A stretch of DNA of 44,868 nucleotides from Bryobacter sp. (GTDB lineage: Bacteria; Acidobacteriota; Terriglobia; Bryobacterales; Bryobacteraceae). Positions 8,004-15,996 of the stretch are shown piece by piece. The stretch is from contig JALHNI010000037.1 in the NCBI GenBank assembly GCA_022843605.1, positions 1 to 44,868 of the forward strand, given 5' to 3'. The position numbers and the translations under genes are program-made. The notes below the pieces were generated by a model that was given only the letters and a program-made list of their open reading frames with translations, did no database searches and had not been told where the DNA came from. Every line of letters begins with the position of its first letter. Within the stretch, counting starts at the first letter, position 1.

Positions 8004-8498
8004 ATGCCGTTAACCTGCCCTAATTGTGAAGGTAAAAGGCCGCGATTGTCCAAAATTCGCGGATTCAAGGAACGCTTGCTCAGCGCCTTGGGTACCTACC
8101 CGGTTCGTTGCGAGGATTGCGAACATCGTTTTTACGACAGCGTCTTACGGATCGCTGACATGTTTTTCGCACGCTGCCCTCGATGCTACCGTATGGACCT
8201 CTCCACCTGGGAACTAAAGTACTATAGCCCCACCCAGTGGTCTCTGATCAAGCTCGCGATGGGTGCGCGGCGACTTCGCTGCGAGGCTTGCCGTTGCAAC
8301 TTTGCCAGCTTCCGGTTCATCAAAGAGCGCTCCACGTTCCGCCTGAACAAGAGTGGACTGAATAGCAAAGTGGTGAACGTGATCGATCACACGGGCACTC
8401 CTTGCGAGGTCAATCCCGATGGAAGTCGTATCCTGGAGCCCAGTATTCGGGACGACCAGGGCAACCGGGAGTCGAGCGACCGCATCGAAGTGGCATGA
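8004..8498 (+). CDS. Double zinc-ribbon protein of unknown function
   Basis: The product has 164 residues. Four CxxC knuckles are visible: Cys5/Cys8, Cys36/Cys39, Cys58/Cys61 and Cys93/Cys96 (plus Cys98). They are spaced so that the first and second pairs form one zinc ribbon and the third and fourth form another. A basic segment (KIRGFKERLLSALG) sits within the first ribbon. The last 50 residues are polar and look disordered. There is no signal peptide, so it is presumably cytosolic. The stop overlaps the next start by four bases (ATGA), making this the first gene of a three-gene coupled unit. I do not recognise a named family. Confidence 0.75.
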   Translation: MPLTCPNCEGKRPRLSKIRGFKERLLSALGTYPVRCEDCEHRFYDSVLRIADMFFARCPRCYRMDLSTWELKYYSPTQWSLIKLAMGARRLRCEACRCNFASFRFIKERSTFRLNKSGLNSKVVNVIDHTGTPCEVNPDGSRILEPSIRDDQGNRESSDRIEVA

Positions 8499-9313
8499 AG
8501 CTTTTTGGGTTATGCGTCGCGTTGGCCCTCGGTCAATCGACGCCGCAACCAGACCTGAATTCCATCCTTAGACAATCTCTCCAGCGGGAGATGATGAACG
8601 CCCGAACCCTCGAGAACTACATCTACGAGGCAAAGGAGACTTCAACCTCCTACGATTCGGGCGGCCGACCCACCAAGACCGAATCCAAGGTCACTGAGTA
8701 CCTGTGGGTGGACGGATCCCGCTATAAGCGCCTCCTTGAAGAGAACGGTAAAGCGCTGGTGGGCCAAGCCGCGCAGCGTGAGCAGCGCAAACTCGACGAC
8801 GAGATGAAACGGCGCCGCCAGGAGTCCCCCTCCGACCGGAAGAAACGATTGGCGGAGGAAGCCAAGCGGCGGGACGAGTCGCGCGTGACCCGCGATGAAG
8901 TGGCGAAGGCCTTCAGCTTCCGCCTTCTGGGCGAGGAAAGTGTGGCCGGGGCAAAGTGCTGGAAAGTGGCGGCCGACCCGAGGCCGGGCTATGTCGGTAC
9001 CACCCGCATCAGTCGCTTTTTCCCCAAGATGCGAGGTACGATCTGGGTGAATCAGCAGGGTTACGAATGGCTGCGCATGGAGGCGGAGACCCTGGACGCG
9101 ATTACCTTCGGCGGTTTTCTCGCTAAACTCGACAAGGGCGCCATCTTCAGGCTCGAACAGGTGCGGATTAACGACGAACTCTGGGCACTACGGCAACTGA
9201 CAACGCGCGTAACGGCACGAGCGCTCCTGATGCGTTTCAACGAGGGCCAACAGATCGACTTTCGCAACTATCGCAAGTTCAGCGCCGAATCGAAGCTGCT
9301 GGAAGCCAGGTAA
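8495..9313 (+). CDS. Secreted LolA/RseB-like protein of unknown function
   Basis: The start is ATG 8495, overlapping the previous stop; the in-frame region upstream lies inside the zinc-ribbon gene. The 272-residue product has a short signal peptide (LFGLCVALALG) and an internal highly charged helix of about 60 residues (roughly 85-145, rich in Lys, Arg and Glu, likely coiled coil). Its C-terminal half resembles outer-membrane-lipoprotein carrier or sigma-factor-regulatory folds (GAKCWKVAADPRPGY, then GTIWVNQQGYEWLRMEAE). LolA-like proteins bind lipids or lipoproteins in the periplasm. The assignment is by fold impression only. It overlaps the next gene by one base (TAATG). Confidence 0.65.
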   Translation: MKLFGLCVALALGQSTPQPDLNSILRQSLQREMMNARTLENYIYEAKETSTSYDSGGRPTKTESKVTEYLWVDGSRYKRLLEENGKALVGQAAQREQRKLDDEMKRRRQESPSDRKKRLAEEAKRRDESRVTRDEVAKAFSFRLLGEESVAGAKCWKVAADPRPGYVGTTRISRFFPKMRGTIWVNQQGYEWLRMEAETLDAITFGGFLAKLDKGAIFRLEQVRINDELWALRQLTTRVTARALLMRFNEGQQIDFRNYRKFSAESKLLEAR

Positions 9314-10311
9314 TGCTGGCCCGGAATCTAGTTAGCTATCTGGCTAACCTGCTGATTATCTGGGGCTTGGTCGCCTTCTACCTCTTCGGAAAGTTCTATC
9401 CGCACTGGCTGTCGCCAGCGGCAAAGTCCGTCCTGGTTTTGGCGGCGGCGGGCTACTCTCTTTACGGACTGGTTCGCTATATATTCCTGCCGGGTGGGCG
9501 AGTGCATGAGAGCAATGGCTATCTGGCCTGGCAGGCGCTTCGGCACTTGGTGGCGCACCGTCGGTTTCCCGCCCCCCCCGCCAACCGGCCCCAACATCCA
9601 GCGACGACCGCTCTCCTGTTTCTGGGCGTCAAAGCCGTCTTCATCCCGGCGATGGTGAACTTCATTTTCTCAAATGTGGCCGACCTGGTTCGGTTCTGGC
9701 GAGCGTCGGATCTGGAAATGCTGGATGCGCGGATGTTGACCGGTCCAGTGTTTCAACTGGTATTGGCGATGTTCTTCATGGTGGATACGCTCTTCTTTAC
9801 GTTTGGCTACCTGGTTGATTCTGAATCACTTGGAACTCAGGTGCGCTCGGTGGAGCCAACACTGTTGGGTTGGGGCGTGGCGCTGATCTGCTATCCGCCG
9901 TTTAACGGGCTGATGGGCCGAATGGGCGTTGGATGGTACAGCGATGACAACCACCACTTCGCAAACCTGGACCTGGATCTTGCAGTACGGGCTCTGCTGG
10001 TGGTGCTCTTTGCTATATATCTCGCGGCGACCTTGGCTCTCGGGAGCCGCTGCTCGAACCTGACGAATCGCGGCGTGGTAACGCGCGGCCCTTATGCGTG
10101 GGTGAGGCATCCGGCGTATGCGACGAAGGTCCTGGGATGGTGGCTTTTTATGCTGCCGGTGATCAGCCCCGCAGCCGTGGCAAGCGTCTTTTTGTGGTCG
10201 ACGATCTACTACTTGAGGGCGGTGAGTGAGGAACAACACCTCAGCCTGGAGCCCGGCTACGAAGCCTATCGAGTCGCCGTAAAACACCGGTTTGTGCCCG
10301 GGTTGTGGTGA
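9313..10311 (+). CDS. Integral-membrane methyltransferase of the ICMT/PEMT/NnrU group
   Basis: The 332-residue product has about seven hydrophobic segments. The C-terminal third carries the family signature: GVVTRGPYAWVRHPAY followed by a helix and then EEQHLSLEPGYEAYR. In isoprenylcysteine carboxyl methyltransferases and phospholipid N-methyltransferases these segments bind S-adenosylmethionine. The bacterial substrates are mostly unknown, and lipid head groups are likely. The N-terminal 200 residues are an additional membrane region not needed for catalysis in small family members. It is the last gene of the coupled unit with the zinc-ribbon and LolA-like genes. Confidence 0.78.
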   Translation: MLARNLVSYLANLLIIWGLVAFYLFGKFYPHWLSPAAKSVLVLAAAGYSLYGLVRYIFLPGGRVHESNGYLAWQALRHLVAHRRFPAPPANRPQHPATTALLFLGVKAVFIPAMVNFIFSNVADLVRFWRASDLEMLDARMLTGPVFQLVLAMFFMVDTLFFTFGYLVDSESLGTQVRSVEPTLLGWGVALICYPPFNGLMGRMGVGWYSDDNHHFANLDLDLAVRALLVVLFAIYLAATLALGSRCSNLTNRGVVTRGPYAWVRHPAYATKVLGWWLFMLPVISPAAVASVFLWSTIYYLRAVSEEQHLSLEPGYEAYRVAVKHRFVPGLW

Positions 10312-10375
10312 CGCTGACATTGTGACACAGTCTAAATAATTGATTTTATTGGCATGGACACACCTATGTCCCTAC

Positions 10376-10404
10376 TTGACCCACCTCTCACCCTGTTGTA
10401 ACCT
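10376..10404 (+). promoter_or_regulatory. Possible promoter of the lytic transglycosylase gene
   Basis: TTGACC (10376-10381) and TAACCT (10399-10404) are separated by 17 bp within the 143-bp gap before the gene. The -35 matches the sigma-70 consensus well and the -10 weakly, so this is tentative. Confidence 0.25.
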
Positions 10405-10454
10405 GAAGACTCGCCGATGTAATACCAGAAGCCATATTTTAGGAATAAGCGATT

Positions 10455-12065
10455 TTGCACTTTAACCAGCTTTTCACTAAGGTCGCCCGGACCGCCGCGA
10501 TGCTGCTCTGTTTCGGAGTGGCCAGCGCGCAGAACTCGGACGTCATCGCCCGAATCGCGGGCGACGATCACTCAGCGATCACCGTTTCGACTGGTAGCAC
10601 AAGCCTCACCGCCACTGATCCCCGCTTCGAAAAGGCTCAAGAGCTTTTCGCGAGCGGCAAGACCCTTTTCCAACAGGGAAAGAAAGATCAGGCGCGCCGG
10701 GAGTTCGATCAAGCGATCGATTTGTTGCTAGCCGCCACGGAGAGCGCCCCGGACCGGGCGCGGCTCGAGAAAAAACTTGAGGACCTGATCGACCGCATCT
10801 ACCGGTTTGATCTGGAGATGGGAGCGGGCGAGCTCGAACAGACTGTTTTCGAGAAGTCCCCGCTTGACGACATTCGAGAGATTGCCCTGCCCACCGAACC
10901 AAAGGCCAAGGCGAAACCGACCGAAGAACTGGCGTTGGGCCAGTCGCAGTTGCCGCTTGTGCTGAACGACGCGGTGCAGAGCTTCATCAACTATTTCACC
11001 TCTGAACGGGGACGCCGGACGCTGGTGTACGGCTTCAAGCGCGCGGGCCGCTATAAGCCGATGATCTCGAAGATCCTGGCGGAAGAAGGCGTGCCACAGG
11101 AATTGATCTATCTGGCGCAGGCGGAGAGCGGATTTTCTCCTCGCGCGGTCTCCTACATGGCCGCCGCCGGCATGTGGCAGTTCATTACCTTCCGCGGCAG
11201 AGAGTACGGCCTGAATCAATCGCAGTGGCACGATGACCGTCTGGACCCGGAGAAGGCCACCCGCGCCGCCGCAAAGCATTTGAAGGACCTTTACGTCCAG
11301 TTGGGTGACTGGCATCTGGCGCTGGCCGCCTACAATTGCGGACCGATGTGCGTTGACTCGGCCGTTCGCCGTACCGGTTACGCAGACTACTGGCAATTGC
11401 GCGCGCGCAATGCTCTCCCCCGCGAGACGGCAAATTACGTTCCGATCATCCTGGCCATGACGATTATCGCCAAGAATCCGAAGACCTACGGTCTCGAAGA
11501 TCTCGAAGTGGACCAGCCTCTGGAAGCCGAGAAGGTGTCTGTGGATGCGAACACCGGCTTGCAGTTGATCGCTGATGCCACGGAGACTCCGCTGGCGACG
11601 ATCAAAGAGATGAACCCGACCTTTATCCACAACGTCATCCCGCGCGGTCTCGAAGTGCGAGTGCCGGTGGGTAAAGGCGAGGAGGTCGCATCCTTGCTGG
11701 CGAAAGTTCCGGCGGATAAGCGATCGGTTTGGCGCTTGCATCGCCTCCAGGCCGGTGAGAGTTTTGAAACGGTGAGCCGGACCTACCGCAGTTCGTCGAG
11801 CTTGATTAGTCAGGCCAACGAAGGATTGGCCGCCGACGATGCGACCAACGGCCAGGTTCTGGTGGTTCCGGTGTCTCCGGAAGTTCCCCGGGCCGCGGCT
11901 CGCTACTACTGGGCTCGCGGCAAGCGCGTGCCAGCCTCTCAATACGGCGGTCGTGTTGCCGTGAAGTCCGCAGCGTCCCGGTCCAAGGCAAAGTCGACCG
12001 TGGGGTCCAAGACGGCGTCTCACAAAGCTGGTACCGTGGCCCTGAGTAATCGGCGCTCTCGCTAG
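10455..12065 (+). CDS. Membrane-bound lytic transglycosylase (SLT domain plus LysM), MltD-like
   Basis: It cleaves the MurNAc-GlcNAc bond of peptidoglycan with formation of 1,6-anhydroMurNAc. The 536-residue product has a signal peptide (AAMLLCFGVASAQ), a short helical TPR-like region (about 57-95), a lytic transglycosylase domain (about 200-300) with catalytic Glu224 in YLAQAESGF, the AAGMWQF motif and the LALAAYNCGP motif, two LysM-like repeats (about 362-410 and 430-475) and a basic Lys/Ser-rich tail. The start is TTG 10455 with AGGA about 10 nt upstream. ATG 10500 would leave a shorter signal peptide and has no ribosome-binding site. A strong terminator follows the stop. Confidence 0.92.
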   Translation: MHFNQLFTKVARTAAMLLCFGVASAQNSDVIARIAGDDHSAITVSTGSTSLTATDPRFEKAQELFASGKTLFQQGKKDQARREFDQAIDLLLAATESAPDRARLEKKLEDLIDRIYRFDLEMGAGELEQTVFEKSPLDDIREIALPTEPKAKAKPTEELALGQSQLPLVLNDAVQSFINYFTSERGRRTLVYGFKRAGRYKPMISKILAEEGVPQELIYLAQAESGFSPRAVSYMAAAGMWQFITFRGREYGLNQSQWHDDRLDPEKATRAAAKHLKDLYVQLGDWHLALAAYNCGPMCVDSAVRRTGYADYWQLRARNALPRETANYVPIILAMTIIAKNPKTYGLEDLEVDQPLEAEKVSVDANTGLQLIADATETPLATIKEMNPTFIHNVIPRGLEVRVPVGKGEEVASLLAKVPADKRSVWRLHRLQAGESFETVSRTYRSSSSLISQANEGLAADDATNGQVLVVPVSPEVPRAAARYYWARGKRVPASQYGGRVAVKSAASRSKAKSTVGSKTASHKAGTVALSNRRSR

Positions 12066-12080
12066 AACCGAACGGAATCC

Positions 12081-12112
12081 AAAAAGGGCGGCGCGTTGAG
12101 CGCCGCCTTTTT
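12081..12112 (+). terminator. Rho-independent terminator after the lytic transglycosylase
   Basis: GGCGGCGC (12087-12094), loop GTTGA and GCGCCGCC (12100-12107) form a perfect 8-bp GC stem followed by TTTTT. The preceding AAAAA could extend pairing. It starts 15 bp after the stop codon. Confidence 0.9.
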
Positions 12113-12311
12113 CGTTTCTGCAACGCAGGGCTACGAAACAAACCCAATTTCCGGATTTGCTCAGCGCTTTCATCGCGATACCAGCATGGCACGCGATGCC
12201 AAGAATCAGCGTCCCAGACGTCCGCGCGGCTGTGCTATTCGGACGCCAACTCGTTGATGTCGTTGAGGTGGACCGTCCCTGGAACAAAATCCGGAACCGC
12301 TGTGACCGGAC

Positions 12312-12953
12312 TCAGCCGAATTCAGCGAAGTTCATGACCGGCCGGCCGAGCATGGAGGCGATGTTCGTCGCCGTCATCCGCAGGTCGTTCATTGCGGCGG
12401 GAAGGTGAAAGCCAATCCGCTCGCCATTCACGGTGACTTCGAGCAAGGGGTATTCGTAGGATAGGCCAGGTACGGAAATGGTGGTGCTGGTGACTTGGGC
12501 GTTGAAGGTGGCTGGCTGAAAGCCGAGCCGCCGGAGAAGGTCGTTCAGATCGTCCACAGGGTTGCCGGAATTGGGCGGGGCACCCGGGGTGCCAGACGGG
12601 CCACCGGTAGGCGGTTCAGTTTCCGTCGTTGAGGATGGACCAGTGCTAGCAGGCGCGACCGTCGGGGCTGACGATGGCATGTTTCGGACGGCTGCGTTGA
12701 GCGGCGCGATGCCTTGACTTCCTCCGCGGATAGCTGCCGGAACTTGGTCAGTCGACGGATTCCTGACAGTTGCGACGGTCTCCGCCGGAGCGGGGGTAGC
12801 CGCCAGCATCATCTCAAAGAAAGCGCCACGGGAAGGGGTGGCTGGCGCCGCTGGCGCGACCGCAGCGGACGTATCTCCCGTGTTTGCAGTGTTTCTCGTT
12901 CTAAATTCCGCGCTTCGGTACGCGCTGGCGTTTTCCACATTTCGCAAGTACAT
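12312..12953 (-). CDS. Hypothetical protein with Ala/Pro/Thr-rich linker
   Basis: The start ATG 12953 is supported by a GGAGG Shine-Dalgarno 7 nt upstream. The 213-residue product has a low-complexity middle (about 30-130, rich in Ala, Pro, Thr, Ser and Gly) and a conserved-looking C-terminal domain from DDLNDLLRRLGFQPATF to the end, with alternating beta-type segments. There is no obvious signal peptide or membrane segment. No family is recognised. After its TGA another frame stays open for 25 codons and reads like protein (LSPVTAVPDFVPGTVHLND then INELASE, stop at 12235), so the C-terminus may have been shortened by a frameshift. The 12113-12234 gap holds nothing else I can support. Confidence 0.65.
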   Translation of the reverse strand: MYLRNVENASAYRSAEFRTRNTANTGDTSAAVAPAAPATPSRGAFFEMMLAATPAPAETVATVRNPSTDQVPAAIRGGSQGIAPLNAAVRNMPSSAPTVAPASTGPSSTTETEPPTGGPSGTPGAPPNSGNPVDDLNDLLRRLGFQPATFNAQVTSTTISVPGLSYEYPLLEVTVNGERIGFHLPAAMNDLRMTATNIASMLGRPVMNFAEFG

Positions 12954-13004
12954 TCGCTTGCCTCCGGTCTGGAGATAAGCAGGCGAAGTGCCAAAGTGCG
13001 GACG

Positions 13005-13829
13005 CTATTTTTGAGCGGGGGGAGCGCCTTCGATGGCCACCACCACCGGGAGGATCCGGGAGAAGACCTCCACCTCCACCGTCACCGGACGAGGCCTAAA
13101 GCTGGCACCGGGCTTCATTTTGACAATCAGCTTGCCTTCCGACATCGGTGCAATCTGGGCCGGCTCAAAGGAGGCTTCCACGTCCGGATCATTGATGGCG
13201 CCTACCTTAGGAACCAAGTATCCAGACAGTTGATTCTTGAAAACACGTTCCACCTGAGTTTTGGCCGGGCTCAACACGGGACGCTCTTTGCCAGCTACGA
13301 ACCCAAAGGACGACATGATCTGCGAGGTGGGGGGATTCTTAATCCGCTCTTCAATTTCCTTCTTCTGCTTCTCCGTTGCCTCCGCCTCACCTTGAGCGAC
13401 GGCACCGCAGCCCATGGGCGTGGCGACGCAATTCCTTTCCGGTAGGTACCACATCCACTTGCCGTCGACCAATTTCCAATAGCTTTGCGTCGGGACCTTC
13501 ATGCGCAGAACGTTGCCCATGGCGATCATGCGATCCTGCTCGCAGAGCGAGAGTACGATGGCCTTGGTGAAGTTCTCCTCGAACTTGATCTCGTTGATGT
13601 GGAAGCTGTGGTACTGCGCCTTGGGCGCGGCATAGTAACGGTCCTTGGTGTCTTCAGCCACGAACTCATCGGAGAGCCGCCACTTCTTGTCGACGTAAGA
13701 CTGATAGAACTTCGTGACGCGCTCACGGAGCGCGGCGTCCGTAGCTGGCGGGGCCTTGCGGAAGACCTCCACGGCGGTTTGCGGCAACGCGACGGTAGAC
13801 AAAAGGAAAACAAAGATCAAAGTACGCAT
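13005..13829 (-). CDS. Secreted protein of unknown function
   Basis: The 274-residue product starts at ATG 13829 with AGGAAG 9 nt upstream and has a clear signal peptide (RTLIFVFLLSTVALPQ). The N-terminal half (about 25-150) resembles an NTF2-like or SnoaL-type cone, with LRERVTKFYQSYVDKKWRLSDEF split by turns and a YWKLVDGKWMWYLP strand pair. That is a fold impression, not a family match. A charged helix (EAEATEKQKKEIEERIKNPP) separates it from a C-terminal beta-rich region (EGKLIVKMKPG, PRPVTVEVEVFSRILPVVV) that could be an immunoglobulin-like domain. The protein is probably periplasmic. Confidence 0.7.
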   Translation of the reverse strand: MRTLIFVFLLSTVALPQTAVEVFRKAPPATDAALRERVTKFYQSYVDKKWRLSDEFVAEDTKDRYYAAPKAQYHSFHINEIKFEENFTKAIVLSLCEQDRMIAMGNVLRMKVPTQSYWKLVDGKWMWYLPERNCVATPMGCGAVAQGEAEATEKQKKEIEERIKNPPTSQIMSSFGFVAGKERPVLSPAKTQVERVFKNQLSGYLVPKVGAINDPDVEASFEPAQIAPMSEGKLIVKMKPGASFRPRPVTVEVEVFSRILPVVVAIEGAPPAQK

Positions 13830-13910
13830 GGATCGCTTCTTCCTAATAAGACGTACGAAAAGAGAAAATAGTTGTGGTTAAACCGGCGACTTTAGGATAA
13901 CAGGCCGTCT

Positions 13911-14825
13911 TCAGGAGTGCTGCGCTCGCTGAAGGCGATCGCGGATGCCGTCCCACTCCGGATCTACGGGCGGTGGCTCGATGGCGATCCAGTCCCAGCC
14001 TTCGCGATCGGCCGCGTGAAGTGCCGCGTAGAGCCGCTGTGCATATAGCTCGGGTTGATTGGGCATGCGAATACTTTGGATGCCCGCACGATCGGCGGTG
14101 AGCCCGAACCAGACGCCTCGCCCGGAGGGCAGGGGAGCGCTAGCGGGGACCAGGTGAAGCGGCGTGCTGGGGCTGTAGTGCTGGGCGTGCATTCCTGGCG
14201 AAACGTGGGGGCCGTCGGAGTGAGTAACGATGCGTAGCTTGAGGCCGAGGAGTTGTTCGAGCTGGGCCAATGGGATCATTCCGGGACGTAGCAGCGTGGG
14301 GGCGCCGGCGAGGCTGATGACCGTGGACTCAATGCCCACTGCTGAGGATCCGCCCTCGAGAATGAGGTCGGCGAGGGTTGGCGCCACATGGCCGGCCTGG
14401 GTGGGGGAGAGGCCCATGAAGGGATTGGCGCTGGGGGCGGCAATCGGGACCCCGGCAGCGCGGAGGAGGGCCAGCGCGACGGGATGACGAGGCACGCGCA
14501 AACCGACGGTGCCGAGCCCGGCGGTGACGCAATCGGGGATGATCTCCCGTTTGGGAAGCACCAGGGTTAATGGTCCGGGCCAGTATTCGCGGGCGAGGCG
14601 ATCCGCGGACGACGGCCATTCGGCGGCAAGGCTACGCGCCATCTCCGCGTCAGCACAGTGGACGATGAGCGGCGATGTCGCCGGGCGGCCCTTCGCTTGA
14701 TAAATCCGTTCGACGGCGCGCGCGTCAAGCGCATTGGCACCGAGGCCATAGACGGTCTCGGTGGGAAACGCCACCAGGCCACCCGACCGAATGACCGCCG
14801 CCGCTTGTTCAATCTCGGGACTCAG
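13911..14825 (-). CDS. tsaC/sua5: L-threonylcarbamoyladenylate synthase (Sua5-type)
   Basis: It makes threonylcarbamoyl-AMP from threonine, bicarbonate and ATP for the t6A37 modification of tRNAs. The diagnostic block GGLVAFPTETVYGLGAN is followed by KGRPATSPLIVH and PIAAPSANPFMGLSPT. The C-terminal half carries the Sua5 extension with SPGMHAQHYSPSTPL, so it is the long Sua5 form and not the short TsaC. The first standard start in frame is GTG 14774, but this codes for the V of GGLVAF and would delete the N-terminal helix. Family-like sequence (PEIEQAAAVIRSGG) extends upstream to CTG 14825, which overlaps the prfB stop as CTGA. The start is therefore probably CTG (or ATT 14813). Product about 304 residues. 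Confidence 0.93.
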   Translation of the reverse strand: MSPEIEQAAAVIRSGGLVAFPTETVYGLGANALDARAVERIYQAKGRPATSPLIVHCADAEMARSLAAEWPSSADRLAREYWPGPLTLVLPKREIIPDCVTAGLGTVGLRVPRHPVALALLRAAGVPIAAPSANPFMGLSPTQAGHVAPTLADLILEGGSSAVGIESTVISLAGAPTLLRPGMIPLAQLEQLLGLKLRIVTHSDGPHVSPGMHAQHYSPSTPLHLVPASAPLPSGRGVWFGLTADRAGIQSIRMPNQPELYAQRLYAALHAADREGWDWIAIEPPPVDPEWDGIRDRLQRAQHS

Positions 14826-15953
14826 TCTTCAGGATCCTTGTCGTCGCCGGCAAGCTTGCCGGTCTTCTTCCACACGAGGTAGGAATGAATGAAGCCGTCG
14901 AGGTCGCCATCCAGTACGCCGTCCGTATCGCCGACCGCAAGTTTGGTGCGGAGATCTTTGACGAGCCGATAGGGTGCCAAAACGTAATTGCGAATCTGGC
15001 TGCCGAAGTTGATGTCGCTCTTCGACGCTTCGAGCTTGCGCTCTTCCACGCGGCGCTTCTCCATCTCGTGTTCATAGAGGCGGGAGCGGAGGATCTTGAG
15101 CGCGGTGGCGCGGTTCTTGTGCTGAGATCGCTCGTTTTGGCACTGGACCACGATGCCGGTGGGCAAGTGGGTGAAGCGTACGGCGGATTCGGTGCGGTTG
15201 ACGTGTTGTCCGCCCGCGCCGGAAGCGCGGAAAACGTCGATTTTGAGGTCGTCCGGTTTGATGTCGATGACAATGTCATCGTCGATCTGCGGGAAGACGA
15301 AGGCGGAGGCGAAGGACGTGTGGCGGCGGGCGTTGGCATCGAAGGGCGAGATGCGAACGAGCCGATGGACCCCGATTTCGCTTTGGAGCAGGCCATAGGC
15401 GTTTTCGCCATTGACCTCAAAAGTGACCGACTTGATGCCCGCGCCATCGCCTTCCTGACGGTCAGTCTCTTCGATCTTGAAGCCTTGGCGTTCCGCCCAG
15501 CGATAGTACATGCGGGCGAGCATCTCTGCCCAATCCTGGCTTTCGGTGCCGCCGGCCCCCGGATGGATCGTCATGATGGCGTTCTTTGAGGCGTTTTCGC
15601 CGCTCAGCAGCATCTCGGTTTCGAGCTTGTCGATGTGCTTCGCGAACTTCCGCAGATCGCGTTGAATGTCGTCCAGGACGGGCTCGCCCTCGCGGGCGAG
15701 TTCGAAGAGCGTGTCCAGGTCAGAGGTCATCGCGGAAACGCCAATTTCGAGAGAGATGAACTCTTCGAGGCGTTTGCGCTCCTGCATGATCTTTTGGCTG
15801 ATTTCCTGGCTATTCCAGAAGTCGGGCTGGGCGATTTGGACTTCGAGTTCGTCGAAGCGTTTGCGTTTCGCAGCCGGGTCAAAGATAGCTCCGCACAGCT
15901 TCAGCTTGCTGGCGGAGCGGTTGATACTCGCGATCGAGTTCTTCGATGGTCAT
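14822..15953 (-). CDS. prfB: Peptide chain release factor 2, expressed by programmed +1 frameshift
   Basis: RF2 recognises UGA and UAA stop codons. The gene begins at ATG 15953 with MTIEELDREYQPLR, reads 24 codons to CTT, then meets an in-frame TGA (15881-15879). Skipping one base puts the ribosome into the frame of DPAAKRKRFDELEVQI and the rest of the protein. The CTT-TGA-C site and its GGAG a few bases upstream match the classic RF2 autoregulatory frameshift. The main frame has the SPF stop-recognition tripeptide (LVRISPFDAN) and the GGQ motif (ASGAGGQHVNR). Full product is 376 residues. A frame starting at ATG 15787 alone would lose about 55 N-terminal residues. Confidence 0.96.
15878..15892 (-). 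other. prfB: RF2 programmed +1 frameshift site
   Basis: Read on the minus strand, a GGAG element (15892-15889) precedes CTATCTTTGAC: Leu codon CTT (15884-15882), stop TGA (15881-15879) and C (15878). At low RF2 the ribosome slips from CTT to TTT and reads GAC next. This is the conserved bacterial RF2 feedback switch. Confidence 0.92.
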
Positions 15954-15961
15954 CGCCCAAC

Positions 15962-15967
15962 AGTTTA
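15962..15967 (-). promoter_or_regulatory. Candidate -10 box of prfB (leaderless start)
   Basis: On the minus strand TAAACT (15967-15962) is 8 nt before ATG 15953. No Shine-Dalgarno is visible for prfB. Confidence 0.4.
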
Positions 15968-15984
15968 CCAAACCGACAATTCGC

Positions 15985-15990
15985 TATCAT
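15985..15990 (+). promoter_or_regulatory. Candidate -10 box of the gntR-type gene (leaderless start)
   Basis: TATCAT is exactly 6 nt before ATG 15997. This favours that start over the longer frame from 15946, which would overlap prfB. Confidence 0.4.
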
Positions 15991-15996
15991 CACGGA

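Noticed and set aside
10728..12287. 519-codon open frame opposite the lytic transglycosylase
   Set aside because: It is antisense to a well-supported gene, Arg/His/Gln-rich, and has no recognisable domain; GC-rich genomes produce such shadows.
12157..12408. Small plus-strand open frame downstream of the transglycosylase terminator
   Set aside because: It overlaps the 3' end of the minus-strand hypothetical gene, lacks a ribosome-binding site and matches no family; the minus-strand reading is more protein-like.
15879..15881. In-frame TGA near the start of prfB, read as a disabling mutation
   Set aside because: It is the conserved RF2 autoregulatory frameshift site and the frame resumes exactly one base on.
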